64,000 bases of DNA, from NCBI RefSeq assembly GCF_018320785.1, contig NC_054885.1, forward strand, positions 7,514,921 to 7,578,920. Direction: 5' to 3'. The notes under the pieces are model-generated. The model worked only from the letters and a program-made list of their open reading frames with translations, did not search any database and was not told the DNA's origin. Source of the DNA: Cheilinus undulatus. Its lineage: Eukaryota; Chordata; Actinopteri; Labriformes; Labridae. Both the position numbers and the translations under genes were made by a program. Below are positions 22,681 through 35,788 of the stretch, piece after piece (within the stretch, counting starts at the first letter, position 1; each line of letters opens with the position of its first letter).

Positions 22681-25490
22681 AGTCAAAACTGAAACACTGG
22701 CAATGTTGGGAAAAGATGATGGAGCTTGAAAGGAGTAAAGGGTTGGTTATGTTTTTGCTTAATTTTGACCATGTTTAGCAGTTTGCACACAATTTTTCTG
22801 CAATTCCACTCCTGCCAATTCCACCAACTTCTTAAAATGTTGCCAACTTCTTTGTGCAGATTGGACAATGTGCAGGAGGACATAAGCCACATTTTAACAA
22901 AAATTCTGCCACAAGACGAAGGTAGAGAGAGTTTCCTAAGTTGTACAAATATGTTGGCAACATTTTGGAACCACTGGAAATGTATTTATACAATTTCATC
23001 ATGTGTTTCAAAATGCTTAAATCTTTACTAATTTATTAACCAATGGCATTAAAAAGCAATGTATATAATTAAAAAAAAAAAACATTACTGTCTAAATTGC
23101 AATATTTCTAAAATATTGCCAGTGCATGTGTATTTTACCATATGTTAAAAAAACAGTTTGCCATATACTACTGAAGAGACAGAAAACACTGTCAAAATTG
23201 CAAAATAACATTGACAATGTTAGGAAAAGATAGTGGAGCTGGAAAGGATCGAGGGTTGTTAATGTTTTTTTGTCGAACAGACCATGTTTAGGAGACTGCC
23301 TATGACTTTTTGATAACTAAAAAAGACATCACCTTAACTTCAGGTCTATTTTTATGAAAGTTGGCACAAAAGAGAGCAAAAAAGCCCTGCCTAAGTTGTA
23401 CAAATATGTTGGTAATATTTCGGAAAAATTTCTAAAACATCTGTACAGTATCATAGGTTTCAAAACTGTTAAAACCATTGATTCAATGACCGTTAGTGTC
23501 AAATTGAAGTAATTGATTTAAAGAATGACGTTTTCATAACCACAGTACTGTCCAAAATTGCACAAATAGATTGATGACTTTTGGAAAAGAGCTAAGAGCT
23601 AGCAAAGTGTGAGGGTTGACAATATTTTTGTGCAATTTAGGTAGTTTATGGAAATTTTCCTGCAATTACTTCCATAAAAAATGAAATAAGTCAATCTACA
23701 GTTGTTTTAATCAATACCTGCAGCAAGAGAAAGCGGGAGTGCACTGCTTAGGTTTAACAAATATTTTGGCAATTTTTTTTAAAACCATTGCCAATGTATT
23801 TTTACAATACACTATGTTCCAAAACAGCTGAGTTTTTGCCATGCTGCAAAAGAAAAAAAAGGCCTGTCAGAACTGCATAAAAACATATTGGGAAAAGATG
23901 GTAGGGCTGGCAGATGGAAAGGGTTGGCAATGTTTTTGTGTAATTTAGACCATGTTTAGGAGTTTGGATATGGAGGAACTTTGGATATCTGTTAAAAAGA
24001 AATTAACTTCAGTCATATTTTAACCAGTGCCAGTGCAGTTGTACAGATACGTTGGCAATATTTTGAAACTTTTGCCAATATATTTATACAAATACCATCT
24101 TTTTCTAAACAAAAACAGTAATTTAATGAACAAAAGTGTCAAAAAGTAATGTAATAGTTTAAATAATTACATTTTCATAACCAGAGTACAGTCTAAGTTG
24201 CGCAAATATGTGCAATTAAGATAGTGTATCGAAGTTTGCCTGCAGTTTATATTCTTATAAAAATAAATTAGTTGATCTACGGTCACATTTTAACCAAAAG
24301 CTTCTGAAAAGAAATTAAAAGAGCACTGCTGAAGTTTTACATATATGATGGTAATATTTTGGAACCATTGCCGATATATTTGTTCAGTACCGTCCAGCTA
24401 CAGCACCGTCTAAACTGCACAAATACATTGGCAATGTTTGGTTGAACTGAACAGAGAAACTCTCACTCTTCCCAGTTCCACCCACATTTCTAAATATTGC
24501 TGACGTATTTTTGCAATTTATTAGACAGTGTGTGGAAGTTGCCTGCAATTTTCCATTTCAACAAAAAAGAAATGGATGATCTTCAGACACGTTTTAACCA
24601 AAAGCTGCCACAACAAAGAGAGAGTGAGGTAAAGCTCTGCTTTTTAAGAATACACAGGTTGGCAATATTTTGGAAATGTTTCCCAATGTGTGTTCCAAAT
24701 TTATGAAAATAATTGGCGATAGTTTAATAAAATGAAGATAAGTGCATTTTTGAAACTAGAGCACTCTCAGAATTGCATAATTGTAAATGTGGAAAAGTGT
24801 GTGGAACTCATAAAAACCCTCACTACACCAGGTCCAACCACATTACCAAATGTCGGGCAAATTAAACTGTGTCCAGGAGTTAACCCAGCAATTTTTAAAG
24901 ATTGACAAAAAACCAAGTTGTTTGTCTTTAGTCACATTTTAATCAAAAGTTTACACAAGACAGAGTGCTGCCCAAATTTTTAGCTGAATTTTACAAAAGT
25001 TGGCAATTTTATCTGTTGCACAATCCATATACAAAAACATGCATTAGAAAAAAAAGATCTCAGTTACTTTAAAAATTTTAAGTTCTGAAACTAAACTACA
25101 AAAAGCAGTCATATTTAAACATGAGATAAAGTGATCAGAATTGCACAAATTCATTGGCAACATTTCCACGTGGAAACTAAAGTGTTTGACCTCAAGGTCA
25201 GTAGTCAGATTTTACCCAATAGTTGCTTTTATAAAAGAAAGAGCCATGTCTAAATTGCATAAAAACATTGTCAACAATTCTGAAAGATGGGTGGAGCTGG
25301 AGAGGAGTGTGCAGCATGGTTTTTAAAATCAAACAGCAAAATATGGAAACCTTGGCAGAGCTGGTGAAAATCAACACCCTCAGTCCATGCCTGTTCCACA
25401 CATTTTTCTGAAAGTTGCCAACATATTTGTGCAATTTAGACTGAAAGCAGGAGTTTGCTGCAATTTTTAAAATCTTGAACTATCCAAAAT
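22680..25490. repeat. block of diverged fold-back repeats (TTGCACAAATATGTTGGCAA family)
   Basis: Cores occur in both orientations. Forward: about 22936, 23395, 24415, 25139, 25253. Reverse: about 22839, 24497, 25412. The clearest palindromes are 24405-24530 (arms about 35-40 bp) and 25248-25445. Arms continue from the core into GGAAAAGATG/GTGGAGCTGG-like sequence and its complement CCAGTTCCACCCAC. Shared downstream text includes TTTGCCTGCAATTTT. No coding potential. Confidence 0.7.
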
Positions 25491-25769
25491 TTGATGCTCA
25501 GGACTTCGACTTCTTTGCGTTGTTATCCAACAGGTATAAATCACATCCAGTGTTAATTTTGAAGTTTATTTTTCAGGTATCATGAGGAGTTTGAGGAGTT
25601 TATTTTGAAGGACCCAGGTAAAAGGCAACATGAGGCCGATTTAATTGTATTTAAAGCAAACGCAGAATCATGTGTTGTCTTTATTATCCCACAGAAATCC
25701 ACTCTTTCTTTGATTTGATCTGCTCTACCAGGGTTTACTTGTTATAAAGACATGGAGGGCATTTTCATG

Positions 25770-25965
25770 GGCTTGGGCCTCCGGCAGAGCTTCCTGGGAT
25801 GCTTCCCTGGGAATGCTATAAACAATCAAACTCTATTTTTTTGCACGCTATTACCATTCTAAACACTCATGGTACTTATTGAAATAATTTCTTAATTTCA
25901 TGCTAACTTATTTGGCCCATGGCTGGAGGCCCCTTAGAGCACAAGACCCCGGGCCTTTCTGACCT
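25770..25965 (+). repeat. dispersed repeat, copy 3 of 3
   Basis: Contains TTCCCTGGGAATG, AAACTCTATTTTTTTGCACG, ATTCTAAACACTCATGGTAC, GGCCCATGGC and AGAGCACAAGACCCCGGGCC in the same order as 4500-4680 and 9185-9390. Strongly diverged. Confidence 0.35.
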
Positions 25966-26348
25966 TTGCCTCATGCCAAAACTGATGATGAGTCTGAGAT
26001 TGAGTAGCAGCTGCAGAGATTTTCTCAGATTGCAGTAAACAAACTAAAAAGATGTTTGATCAATAATTCAAAGAGCGGAGAGGAGACAGATTCTCACCAC
26101 CCACCTCAGCTGGACCCGTCCCAGCTGATATTACTCCAGATTTCATCATGTTTTCAGCTCTCTGTGTTTTGAGTGCGTGTTGCAGGGATGCTGCAGGCTG
26201 TGAGGCTGGCTCGCTCACGTGCTCACTCTGAGCTCCTCTCTCTATAGAAACACGGAGTGGTGTGACATTAACATGCATGACTGAGCTCCTCCCTGACGCT
26301 CCTTCACCGCTCTGTTCCTCACCCACTGGCACTGCATCCCCCTCCTCC

Positions 26349-29300
26349 TAGGGCTGGGAAATACGTCCACTTCAGATGATTTATCAATTAATGTGAGACC
26401 GTGTAATAGGTTGTTGGCAATCATGTGATCCTGACTGTCGGTTGGGGGTCAGGGATGGGGAGAGCCGTTAGGAATGAATGGAAACATTTAACATATAAAA
26501 ATTCCTTATTTTTTCACAAACATGATTTTAATTGAAACTGTATTATCAACTGAATAAACCTTGTAAAGTAAGTGACCAAGTAAAGACGTGCCGTTCACCA
26601 ACGAGCCTATTTTACAAAACGGTTCTTTTATATTAGCCACAGTAGCTAGCTCCCATTTGAGTTTCCTTTCCTCCCTCCTTTGTCATTTTTTAATCCACGT
26701 GTAAAAAACCACACTGGTACTAAATGAAGAGCCATTTGGGAGCCAAACAACCAGCTCTACTGAGCTGATCTTGTCTCTTACTTATAAACGTTGAGTACGC
26801 ACAAAACAGGGCCTAAAGTTGGTGTGCACTAACTCGCTCGTTTCCATGTTTCTCCCCGGCAAATCCATCTTGCAAAGCTCCCATCGGAACACATTGTGGC
26901 AGGACCAATCAGTGTCAAGGGGCAGTACCTCCGGGCAAGGTGGAGTCGTGAGTATGCAACCGGAGACAAGAGGCCGGTGCAGTTATGGTGGAAGAGATTA
27001 GCGTGGATGCTGCTATAGTGTCCGTTTTATTAGAACTTGACGACATTTCTTCGTTAAAAGAAGAAAAAGAACAGTAGTGAGTTGTTTTCCATTAAAAAAA
27101 CGACAAAAGTCTACAGTCACCGTGCAGTTCTCTATGGCGTTTACTCCTTGGTAGCGGCTGCGACATCACGTGTTTTGTTGCTCTGATTGGCCCATAAAGA
27201 TGTGACAGACAGAGCGATGATCCAATCACCCTCTGAGTTTTTTTCAAAGGCTCTACCCTTTCCCAAACGCTGTCTATGAGAGGTTTTCTAGATGGATGTG
27301 TGAATCAAATCCATCTGGCATGTCAGATTAGACGTGCGCCACTTTCCGATCAAAGTATTTCATCTATGAAAAACAGACCTTACAATAAAATGTGTACACC
27401 TGTAAAGAACCAATGCATCCAAATGTTTGTGTTCCAACTTAAATGCTAATCGCCAGGGTTTTCCCTCTGTGATGGTCTGTCAGCCAACGGCAGGCTGTTC
27501 CATTATCATGTCATGCTGGCTGGTTATAGCAGAATGGAGAGAGAGATAGAGCCCCCGTCCACACGGAGATGAATTCACGAGTACATGCAAAAGTTTGTGT
27601 CGTATCAGCCAACCGCATTTTTCTTGAAACAATTACATCATACATAGTGTTGCCCACTTGTGCTGCATACGCTGTAGAACCAAAACAACATGGCTTTTAC
27701 AGCCAAATCTGATGCTCTTTTACCACCACGGTGAACAGCGTACGCCAGGTGTTCTTAAAGCCAACATAGAGAACAACCAGAAGGGCAACCAGGAGAAAGT
27801 TTGTGGCAGTTTTCTAAGATCTTCTCCTGTTTTTCAGTGCATTCTCGTGGCAGCAATACAGCGCCACATACAGGCTTGCATATATACTACAGCGTTTTCA
27901 GTCGTTTTCAGCTTATGCCGACATTTCCTGAAATGATCCATGTTTACGGAAAACTTTTTCAAAACGAAACGGCAATATATAGTTTTTGTCTCCGTGTGGA
28001 CAAGGCCAGAGAGAGCCTGTGTTATTTTAATATTCAGCAGTAAAACTCAATAATCAGCAAGAAAACAACTTTAGGGTCACAGAGGTGTTGTGCATTATGA
28101 TTCTATGTGTTGAGCCATGTTCTGAGTCAAATAAAGGTCTAAAATAATTTGCATGTCTGCCACAGCAGTTGATCCAGAAAGTTTATACCAGTATGGCTGT
28201 GGTATAGAGATCAGTAACAGGAAGGAAAAATAGTATTGGAACATCTCTACTGTTAACCAAGCAAGCTGGATATTAGTGCAACTTTAATATCGCTTCATAT
28301 CTAAGTTTTTTTTAACAACTTTCATCTTACTTCATCCTCAAACCTACAGCAGGAAAATGACAGTTTGATTGACTGTTTTTTGTTTTGTTTTTATGCAATT
28401 TAGAAAGTGCCTTAAACTGGTTTAAATATGACTGAAGATCGGTAGATTTTTAGTTTCTCTACTCTTTGACACCACTATTCATTAAAGGGGACAAATTATG
28501 CAAAAATCACTTTTCCAGGCTTTTCTAGCAAAAATATATGTCCCTGGGGAGTGGGGAGTTAGCATCACCCCAGGTCCCCCAGGTCTCAGCTGCCAGCTGA
28601 GAGGAGGAGAGCCACATCCATTCCCTGAGAGGGGCGGGGTCAGGGGTGGAGTCAGACCGCTCATTATCATTTAAAGCTACAGACACAGAATCAGCTCGTT
28701 TAGAGCAGGGCTGAAACAGAGGGCTTTTTAGACAACAATCCAATACTTTTTTTTTTTTTTTTTTTACAAAAATCCAATACTGAAGTGTTTTTTTCAGCAA
28801 CAAACTTCACAGGCATGTTTTGGGGTTCTCTGAGACCAATATAAACTTGTCTTTAAAGTGTAAAATATGTCCCCTTTGAAACTATGGAGATTTTATCATT
28901 TTGAAACTTGCAGTAATCAAGAGTTGACATTTTTTTCAACTTTTATAAAAAGGAATTGCCCATTGTTTGTGCAAATAAGAGAGTGCTCCATTTCTCTCCT
29001 TGCTATAAGATCTGATTTTTTTTTGAGTAACAAATTCCATCATCCTGCTCTTTTCTGCAGTAGTACATTGTTGCCAAGGCATGTGCAATTTAGAGAGTGC
29101 TTTCTCTGCGTTTTAGAATGACTGAAGACCTAGAATTGCTTTTTTTTAAGTTTCTGTACTTTTTGACACCAAAGATAATTTGAATAATAGAGTTTATATC
29201 ATGGCAAATGGTATTTAAGAGTAATATTTTTTTTACAACCTTAACATATAGGAACATTGACATTTTTTGTGCAATCAGCAGAGTCCTCTCTTTCTCTTTC

Positions 29301-29654
29301 TGCATCTTTAATATTTGATGTTTGTAAACAAATATCAATTTTCTGTATTTTGTTGCCAACTTCTTTGTGCAATTGAAGGAGTTTGTCTGCAACTTCACAA
29401 AAACCTTAGCAGCAGAGCAGGTGAAACTGGCAAGGAGTGAGGGCTTCTACATGATTTGTTCTTATTTATCGTGCAATAAGGAGTCAAGTTTTGATAATTA
29501 AAAACAAATAAATGCCATCATGGGGTGTTTAGAACTTCTATCTGTGTTGCTGTGGTAGCTAAGAGGTTTAAGTGTTGTTTGATTTTTACTAGGATCACAT
29601 CAAAGTCGATCATCCTGGTATTTAAATGGTGTTGGTCTGTATCGCCCAGCCCTA
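26349..29654. mobile_element. 3.3-kb hAT-like insertion with nested elements
   Basis: Left end TAGGGCTGGGAAATACGTCC and right end ATCGCCCAGCCCTA are inverted. Flanking octamers CCTCCTCC (26341-26348) and GCTCCTCC (29655-29662) match at 7 of 8, the target length expected for hAT, although the site is low-complexity. No transposase was found. Inside are another element (27551-28007) and fold-back repeat cores at about 29066 and 29352. An alternative is two independent fragments that happen to sit in this order. Confidence 0.5.
27551..28007. mobile_element. non-autonomous DNA transposon with GTCCACACGGAGA ends
   Basis: Left end GCCCCCGTCCACACGGAGAT and, read inwards from the right, GGCCTTGTCCACACGGAGAC. 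The 457-bp interior has no coding capacity. These are the ends of a widespread fish MITE type. Flanks are GA-rich, so target duplication is not informative. It lies inside the larger 26349-29654 insertion. Confidence 0.65.
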
Positions 29655-30600
29655 GCTCCTCCCCCCTCCTCCATCACCTCACATGCCTTTAACTGCATCC
29701 CTCTTCTCCATCTTGTTTCCTCCTTTTTTTCTCAGCATCCTCTCCTCCCCCTCTCTCTGTATTCCCACAGCCCCTCCCCTCTCCTGCATCCTCTCTCTCT
29801 CTCCATCCTCCTCGCACTCACACACCCATCCCGCTGGTCTTTGAGGCTGCTGCTGTTACGCAATGCTGCTCCCCGGTGTGGCGATGTGATCATTACGCAA
29901 CATCTCCTCATCCTCTGAATACAGACGAGCCGCAGGACGGAGGCAGAGAGGGAAACATCGGAGAGATAACACGGGGCATCCTCTGCGTGTGACGGGTGGG
30001 GAAGCATCCTCTGCCTCTGTTGTTGTTTTGATTGTTCTGCTCAGTCAGTCTGTTTACAGACAAAGACACAGCACAGTCAAACTGTGGTTATGGTTTGATC
30101 AGGATATTCAGCTGGACTGCTGTCCTAAGCAGCAACCTCTGATGCTGTGATTTTAACACCCCATGTTAAACAGTTTTTACACCACAAATTAACATGATCA
30201 CAGCCTGGCTAAACAGACAATTTAGGTTGGAATAGTTCATGGGTGCACACTGAACAGTACTGAATTTTCACATTAACCACTCTGGTTTGAAAAAAAAAGG
30301 AAGCGAGTTCTTGATGATTAGGGTCAGGACTGATATGACTGCAAGCCAGTATGCTGCATGTTTGTCAGCAGGCTTAAGGCCTGCCTCCACTCCTCCTCTT
30401 CATCTGGTTTCTAGGTTATAAAAAAAAAAACATCAGAGATAGTGTTTGCAATATGACAGATTGGCTTCAAAATACAGCTCCAGTAACCAAAGGGGTTAAG
30501 TCATGAAGATTTTGATTAATACCTTACACAGTCTACTGTACATCCTTGTCACAGGACACAAGGGCTGGAGGAGAACTGATTTATTGATGGAACAGTGCCT
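29655..30600. other. CT-rich and CpG-containing intergenic segment
   Basis: 29655-30015 is pyrimidine-rich, then CpG-containing with two RTTACGCAAY sites; the rest has nothing recognisable. No exon signals were found. Confidence 0.4.
29855..29901. promoter_or_regulatory. pair of PAR-bZIP/C/EBP-like sites
   Basis: GTTACGCAAT (29855-29864) and ATTACGCAAC (29892-29901) both fit RTTACGCAAY, one base from the D-box RTTAYGTAAY bound by DBP/TEF/HLF and containing a C/EBP half site. They are 37 bp apart in a CpG-containing patch within otherwise AT-rich DNA, about 7 kb beyond the tef stop codon. Function is inferred. Confidence 0.35.
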
Positions 30601-31145
30601 AGAAGAAGTTTTCACCCCTTTACCCTTTTATTGATTTTGATTTTTTTGACAAGAGAAATTACAACAAAACCTCTTTAATATTAAAGTGAAAACATTTCTA
30701 CAAATTAATGTCAGCCAAAGAAAAAAAATGCTAAATAAGTGACTGCATAAAATAAATAATCACAGCTCTGAGTCTGTGTGGATAGGTCTCAATCAGGTCT
30801 GGACACTGATTTTACTCTTTGCAAAACTGCTCCAGCTCTGTCAGGTTGCAGCTGGATTGGGTGTGAACAGCCCTTTTCAAGTCCAGCTCTAAATTCTCTG
30901 CTGGATTGAGGTCTGGGCTTTGACTCCGGGACATTCACATTTCTGTGTAGCGTTTACTGTATGCGTCGGCTCATTGTTTTGCTGGAAAATAAATCTTTTC
31001 TCAAACCGTAGTTCTCTTGCAGAATGAATAAGATTCATTTTACCTTCTACCTTTAAAAGCCTTCCTAGGCTGACTGCTGAGAAGCATCCCCACAGCATGA
31101 TGCTGCCACCGCCATGCTTCACAGTGGGGATGGTGTGTTTGTGGC
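30600..31145 (-). pseudogene. Tc1-like transposase relic
   Basis: On the minus strand the segment near 31060-31140 encodes [18 protein letters not shown], the hallmark around the second catalytic Asp region of Tc1 transposases, followed by diverged FEKRFIFQQNNEPTHT (QQDNDPKHT in the family). The catalytic D-N pair is degraded (QQNNEPTHT). Stops and frameshifts follow, and the N-terminal DNA-binding part is absent. It abuts a fold-back repeat core at about 31150. Confidence 0.8.
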
Positions 31146-31321
31146 AGGTGTTTTTGTTCTGTGTTGTGTTGCCAACATAAATGTGCAATTTAGAGAGCTT
31201 TATCTTTTGGAAGCAGAATGACTAAAGATCTGTTGATTTGTATTAAATTTCTATGGTTATTTATACACAGATCATTACATTGAGATTGTATCATTGAATT
31301 TTTGGCAACCTTAACATATGG

Positions 31322-31875
31322 CAGCAGGTGTCCAAACTATGGCCCAGGGGCCAAATGGGGCCTGCAGTCCATTTTTGATTGGCCCTCAGAAAATTCATGA
31401 TATAAAGTGAAACATGGCCCACATTTGAACATGAACATTGTGCTTTATTGTACTGAACTTCGTAGATTCAGCACATGCTGGTGCTACCATGTTAATTCCG
31501 AAAACAAACACTTTGACAAGAATGTACTGATGCTTTCTATGTAACAAAATTGGGACAACACTGTAAATAGTGTAATCATTTTCAACCAGAACAATAAAAT
31601 CTTGATTTATAACTCTTTGATAGATTACAGTAGCAAAAAGCAATAGCAGTAACATTTTAGGGGCAGAGCCAGTGGTAGCCAGGGCTAAACAAGGCCCCCC
31701 AAAATCTGATTGGCCTCACCAAAATCCTGAAAATATCCCATATTTTTTATACCCATATCTTAACCTGCATTAGATTGGTTTTAAATATCCTCAAGGCAAG
31801 GAACATGAAATTGCGCCCACCATCCTTATTTATTGTTGTATGTGGCCCTCAGTGGGAAAAGGTTGGACACCCCTG
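31322..31875. mobile_element. hAT-like non-autonomous element with perfect 8-bp target duplication
   Basis: ACATATGG occurs immediately before (31314-31321) and after (31876-31883). Ends are CAGCAGGTGTCCAAACTATG and, inwards from the right, CAGGGGTGTCCAACC. 554 bp, no transposase. The insertion splits a fold-back repeat copy: the host reads ACCTTAACATATGG|GAATATTG, as in the related uninterrupted text near 29240. Confidence 0.8.
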
Positions 31876-31883
31876 ACATATGG

Positions 31884-33408
31884 GAATATTGCTCAACTTT
31901 TTAATGCATTTAAGACAGCGCTCTTTTCTCTCGCTGCAGCTTCAGATCTGAAGTTTTCTTGAAAAACAGCCTTCATCTTCATCCTCTTACCTGCAGCAGA
32001 AAATGACGTCCATGTTCTGTGTTTTGTTGCCAACATAACTGTAATTTATTTGCTACTGGATCTTCGTCACGTTGACCATGCGAACAGTTTATGGAAAAAA
32101 TGGTGGAAACATAGATGAACTTTACACTGTTGTACATTTTATACATACACAACAGTTCACTCTTGGCACAATTAAAATGCATGCTATTCCTGCAGAGTGG
32201 TGTATACTGAAAGGAAAAAATTAATTTAGTTATGCCAAGCAGCTTTTTCCTGTTAACTTCCAGGTAAAAGCCCAGCGTGGAAACTGGAGCATGCACAGAC
32301 TGACTTTGATTTAGGTGTCTGCCTAGAATCTGTTTACATTTTGCATTAATAGCCATTTTGGACGCTGGAATATCAAGTTTATAACATGCACTTAAAAAAA
32401 AGAAAAAACAAAACAAAGTGGTTCCAAATGAAGAGTGATGTGGGACCTGAAAGACTAGCTCTTATTACTGAGCTTATAATCCAGATCTTTACAAGGAGCT
32501 GGAATTCCTATCACCACAAATGAAGCTAGACAGATGTAATCAAACCACTCTTCTTTTTACTGGCAGGCTACTTCGGTTTTATTTGTTGATGGAGAGATCT
32601 TTCATGCATGTCAGTACTTGTAAGAGCCACACTGCAAAACCAGTTTGGATAAAGGCCTCCTAGATCATTGGTTCCCAATCCAGGACACCCCGGGTAGGGG
32701 GGCAAAGATCGTAGGGGTGGTGTGAGGCTTTGTCTGCTCTGAGGCTGTAAAATTAGATTTGCAAATATTGACTAAAACCATGATTAAGCAGTTATTAAGT
32801 AGTTTATACAATGATCTTTTGATAAGAAAAGCATGCATAGGCTTTTTGGGGGGTTTATCAGTGAAACAATTGAAATCTATGTTGATTTTTGACGGCAGTG
32901 TGTCACTTTTTCCTCCCTCTTGGGTCCTGGGTGGGCTCCACTTTTGTTTTTGTTTTTTTTGGGGCCTCGTCGTGCCTTTATTGGATAGAGGACAGTGGAT
33001 AGACTCGGAAACAGGGATGAGAATGGGGGATAGGGGCCACGCGCGTACATGGTGCACACCTTGACCACTCGGCCATCGGCGCGCCCCGGCTCCACTTTTC
33101 TTAGGTACATGTAGGGGGGGCTCTAAGGAAAAATGGTTGGAAACACTGTCCTAGACCACTTCTATGCAGTCTAACCTATCAGATATAAGGTTTTCCTCAG
33201 TAGGCATTGAGGTGTGATAAGGATTACCACTCAGTATCAAAATGTCCAGAATGAATGTTAATGCAAGGATGCATTATCCCCTCTTGAGAATAGCAATCAA
33301 CATGCTGACATGCATTTTAAAGGTCGAGTTTTAGTCACACAGTGATTAGACTTTAACAGAGACCACATCAAGGTCAAACCCTGAGCCGTCACATCATTAA
33401 ATCCAGAT
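31884..33408. other. intergenic, repeats and SINE
   Basis: A fold-back core relic at about 32025, otherwise AT-rich. The minus-strand ORF at 31979-32416 has no recognisable domain. An antisense SINE is at 32940-33085. Confidence 0.45.
32940..33085 (-). mobile_element. tRNA-derived SINE (antisense)
   Basis: Reads as the reverse complement of the family at 15646-15790: TTTTTTTTGGGGCC then GCCTTTATTGGATAGAGGAC, GAATGGGGGATAGGGG and a 5' end with GGTGCACACCTTGACCACTC...GGCGCGCCCC, the tRNA-like head. This copy keeps more of the head than the others. Confidence 0.65.
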
Positions 33409-34084
33409 TTTATTTTCCATATGCATGATACAAGATACAGTTAGGACATGTTACTGCAGCTGCATGTATCCTATACAAGGTTAGAACAATACAAAAACAC
33501 AGAAACAGATGTTATAGAAAAAGAGAAAACAAAACACCACAAAACAAACAAAACTTTAGAAATTTCCTCAAGAGAGACTTTTACATTTTTTAGGAGTATT
33601 GAAGCTACTTGGAATAGTAAACAAAGATGTAGTTTTGTCCATGTGCAGCACTCAAACCAGAGAAAAACCTCTCGGATCAGAACCACAAAATAGATATTTA
33701 CACTCGGATTTAGATGCAATTTGGTGCCACCTGTAGGTAAAGAATCAAACAGCAATTTTATGCTTGCTGTTGTTCTAATGATTGAATCAAAATTTAAAAT
33801 AAACTAAGATCTTCAGCTGCCAAGAGAAAGTGAGAGAGCATGATAAAAACTGCACAAAAATATTGGCAATGACGGGGTGAAGCTGGTGAGAAGAAATGGT
33901 GGAGTTTGCCTGCAATTTTTTAGAGATTAAAACTAGAAATTACCCGATACTGAGTATCAAATACTATGATTTTAGTATAATCAAATTATACTGACACCTG
34001 TTTGACATGTTAAAAATAGAAAACGTTCACAAACAATATTGTGTAACTTCTTTTTTTAATGAACAAAAATTGCAGGCGATGTTT

Positions 34085-34245
34085 TTGATGCTGTAAAAAT
34101 TGCACAAACACGATGGCAAAGTTTAGAAAAGATAATGGAGCTGGTGAGTGGTGAGAGTTTCCGCCTTTCCTCTGTCCCTCCAGGCCATTTCTGCTCACTT
34201 TTCTATATGTTGCCGACACTTTTGTGCAACTTAGTCAACAATCTC
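34085..34245. repeat. fold-back repeat, TTGCACAAATATGTTGGCAA family
   Basis: Left arm AAATTGCACAAACACGATGG then AGATAATGGAGCTGGTGAG; right arm CTTTTCTATATGTTGCCGAC then ACTTTTGTGCAACTTAG. About 160 bp, imperfect. A further half copy precedes it at about 33848. Confidence 0.65.
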
Positions 34246-35767
34246 TCCATTCTAGTAAAAGTTTTGTGGTTTTATCAGGTAATATATGGTTGATTTTTGT
34301 GACAACCCCACTGGTGCCACCTGCAGACCAAAAGCCATATTTTTTTACACTTCTGTTTACGTAAAATTTACAATCAAATTACCATATTTCAAAACTAGCA
34401 TGTCCAGCTGTCACTATGTTTTTGGACATATTATTTTACATCTTCATGCTCAACTTAAAGCTGATAAAATTCCTGAAATAGGTTCATTTAAACATGTTAT
34501 CAAAGGAGATAATAGTCTCAAGTTTCTTGTTGAAATTTTGTCTTTTTTAATCCCAAGGATGAAACAAAAACAAAGAAATCAGCTGCTACAGAGAGAAAAA
34601 TCTGCAGTTTTATTTCCATCTCTGTCTGTAGGTGGCGACAGACTCATCTGCTGCTGTCATGTCATTTTAAATCAGTTCAAGCTCACTGATTGGGTTTTTA
34701 GTCAGAGGTCGGCTCCATAAGGTGCTACACATTCAAACTACACAAACAAAGGTTGCTACATAGTGAATGCAGAAATATTAACAATATTCATCTGTTGTCT
34801 TCTAAAAGCTCTCCTGGACTGTACCTTTCCTCAGCAACACATTTAGATTGAGTTAAAAAAACAACCAAAAGGTTTGCATTCATTAACCACATTAATGTAG
34901 AAACAACATAATGCAGTCAATGTCAAGTCTGAATGTCAATTGCAAAAAGAACAAACATTATTTTTAGAAAGTGTCTGTTATATTTCACCATCATCAAACA
35001 AAAACAGAACACAGAAGTCATCAGAAAACACGCTGCCTGATCCAGCGTGTCCTGATTAAATCAATCTTTATCATCAGATATCAATCCACACAGTGATCTG
35101 CAGATTTCAGCCCCAACGTCAACACTGGCTGCACAAAGACAGGAGGCGCTATAGTGCAGATGACAAACTCTTGTGACCGCACAGCACCGACGGACCGTCT
35201 AAAAACACGGCGTGTGTATTTTTCAGTGATGGTTCCAGACGTAAGTACACTTGGTGTAAAAGAAAGACGACTTTACTGTGAGGAGTCATGCATCGGGATC
35301 CCGCACTACAGAGGACCCAAAAATGGAAGCACAATGACTTTGGGGCGTTTTATATTTAGTACATCATCATATTCATTTTTTACATACAACATCACTGAAA
35401 TTAAACAAGCATTACATTACAGAGGATTATTGCCACATGTATTTTCTGTCTTTATCCCGGCGAGTACGAGTGCAAGCTGACTGAAAATCGGTAAAATCAG
35501 CCAAAGACACTTTGAGATCAAAAAGTCCCATAACAGTCTGTAGAGATTCACTTACTAATTTAGACTCAGACGCTTTGGCAAAAGGAACTCACTTCATCTT
35601 TTATAATGTTTGCCAAATGGATCTAAGCTGCTTTTATGTGCTCTCTGCTTCAACCAACACTGCTGTGAAGCCCTGCGTCCTTTTTTAAAAACCGCTCACC
35701 ATTGGAAGTGTTGGATGAGGTAAATCACTGTGCGCCCTGTCCTCTGTGTGTCTCACACATTTATATT

Positions 35768-35788
35768 TATATATATATATATATATAT
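35768..35788. repeat. (TA)n microsatellite
   Basis: TA dinucleotide run, with another short TA run just to its right. Confidence 0.85.

Noticed and set aside
31979-32416. 145-codon minus-strand ORF
   Set aside because: No recognisable domain, no splice or promoter context, and composition of random AT-rich DNA; it overlaps fold-back repeat sequence.
34286-34720. 144-codon plus-strand ORF
   Set aside because: Lies in the presumed tef 3' UTR on the opposite strand, with no family resemblance.
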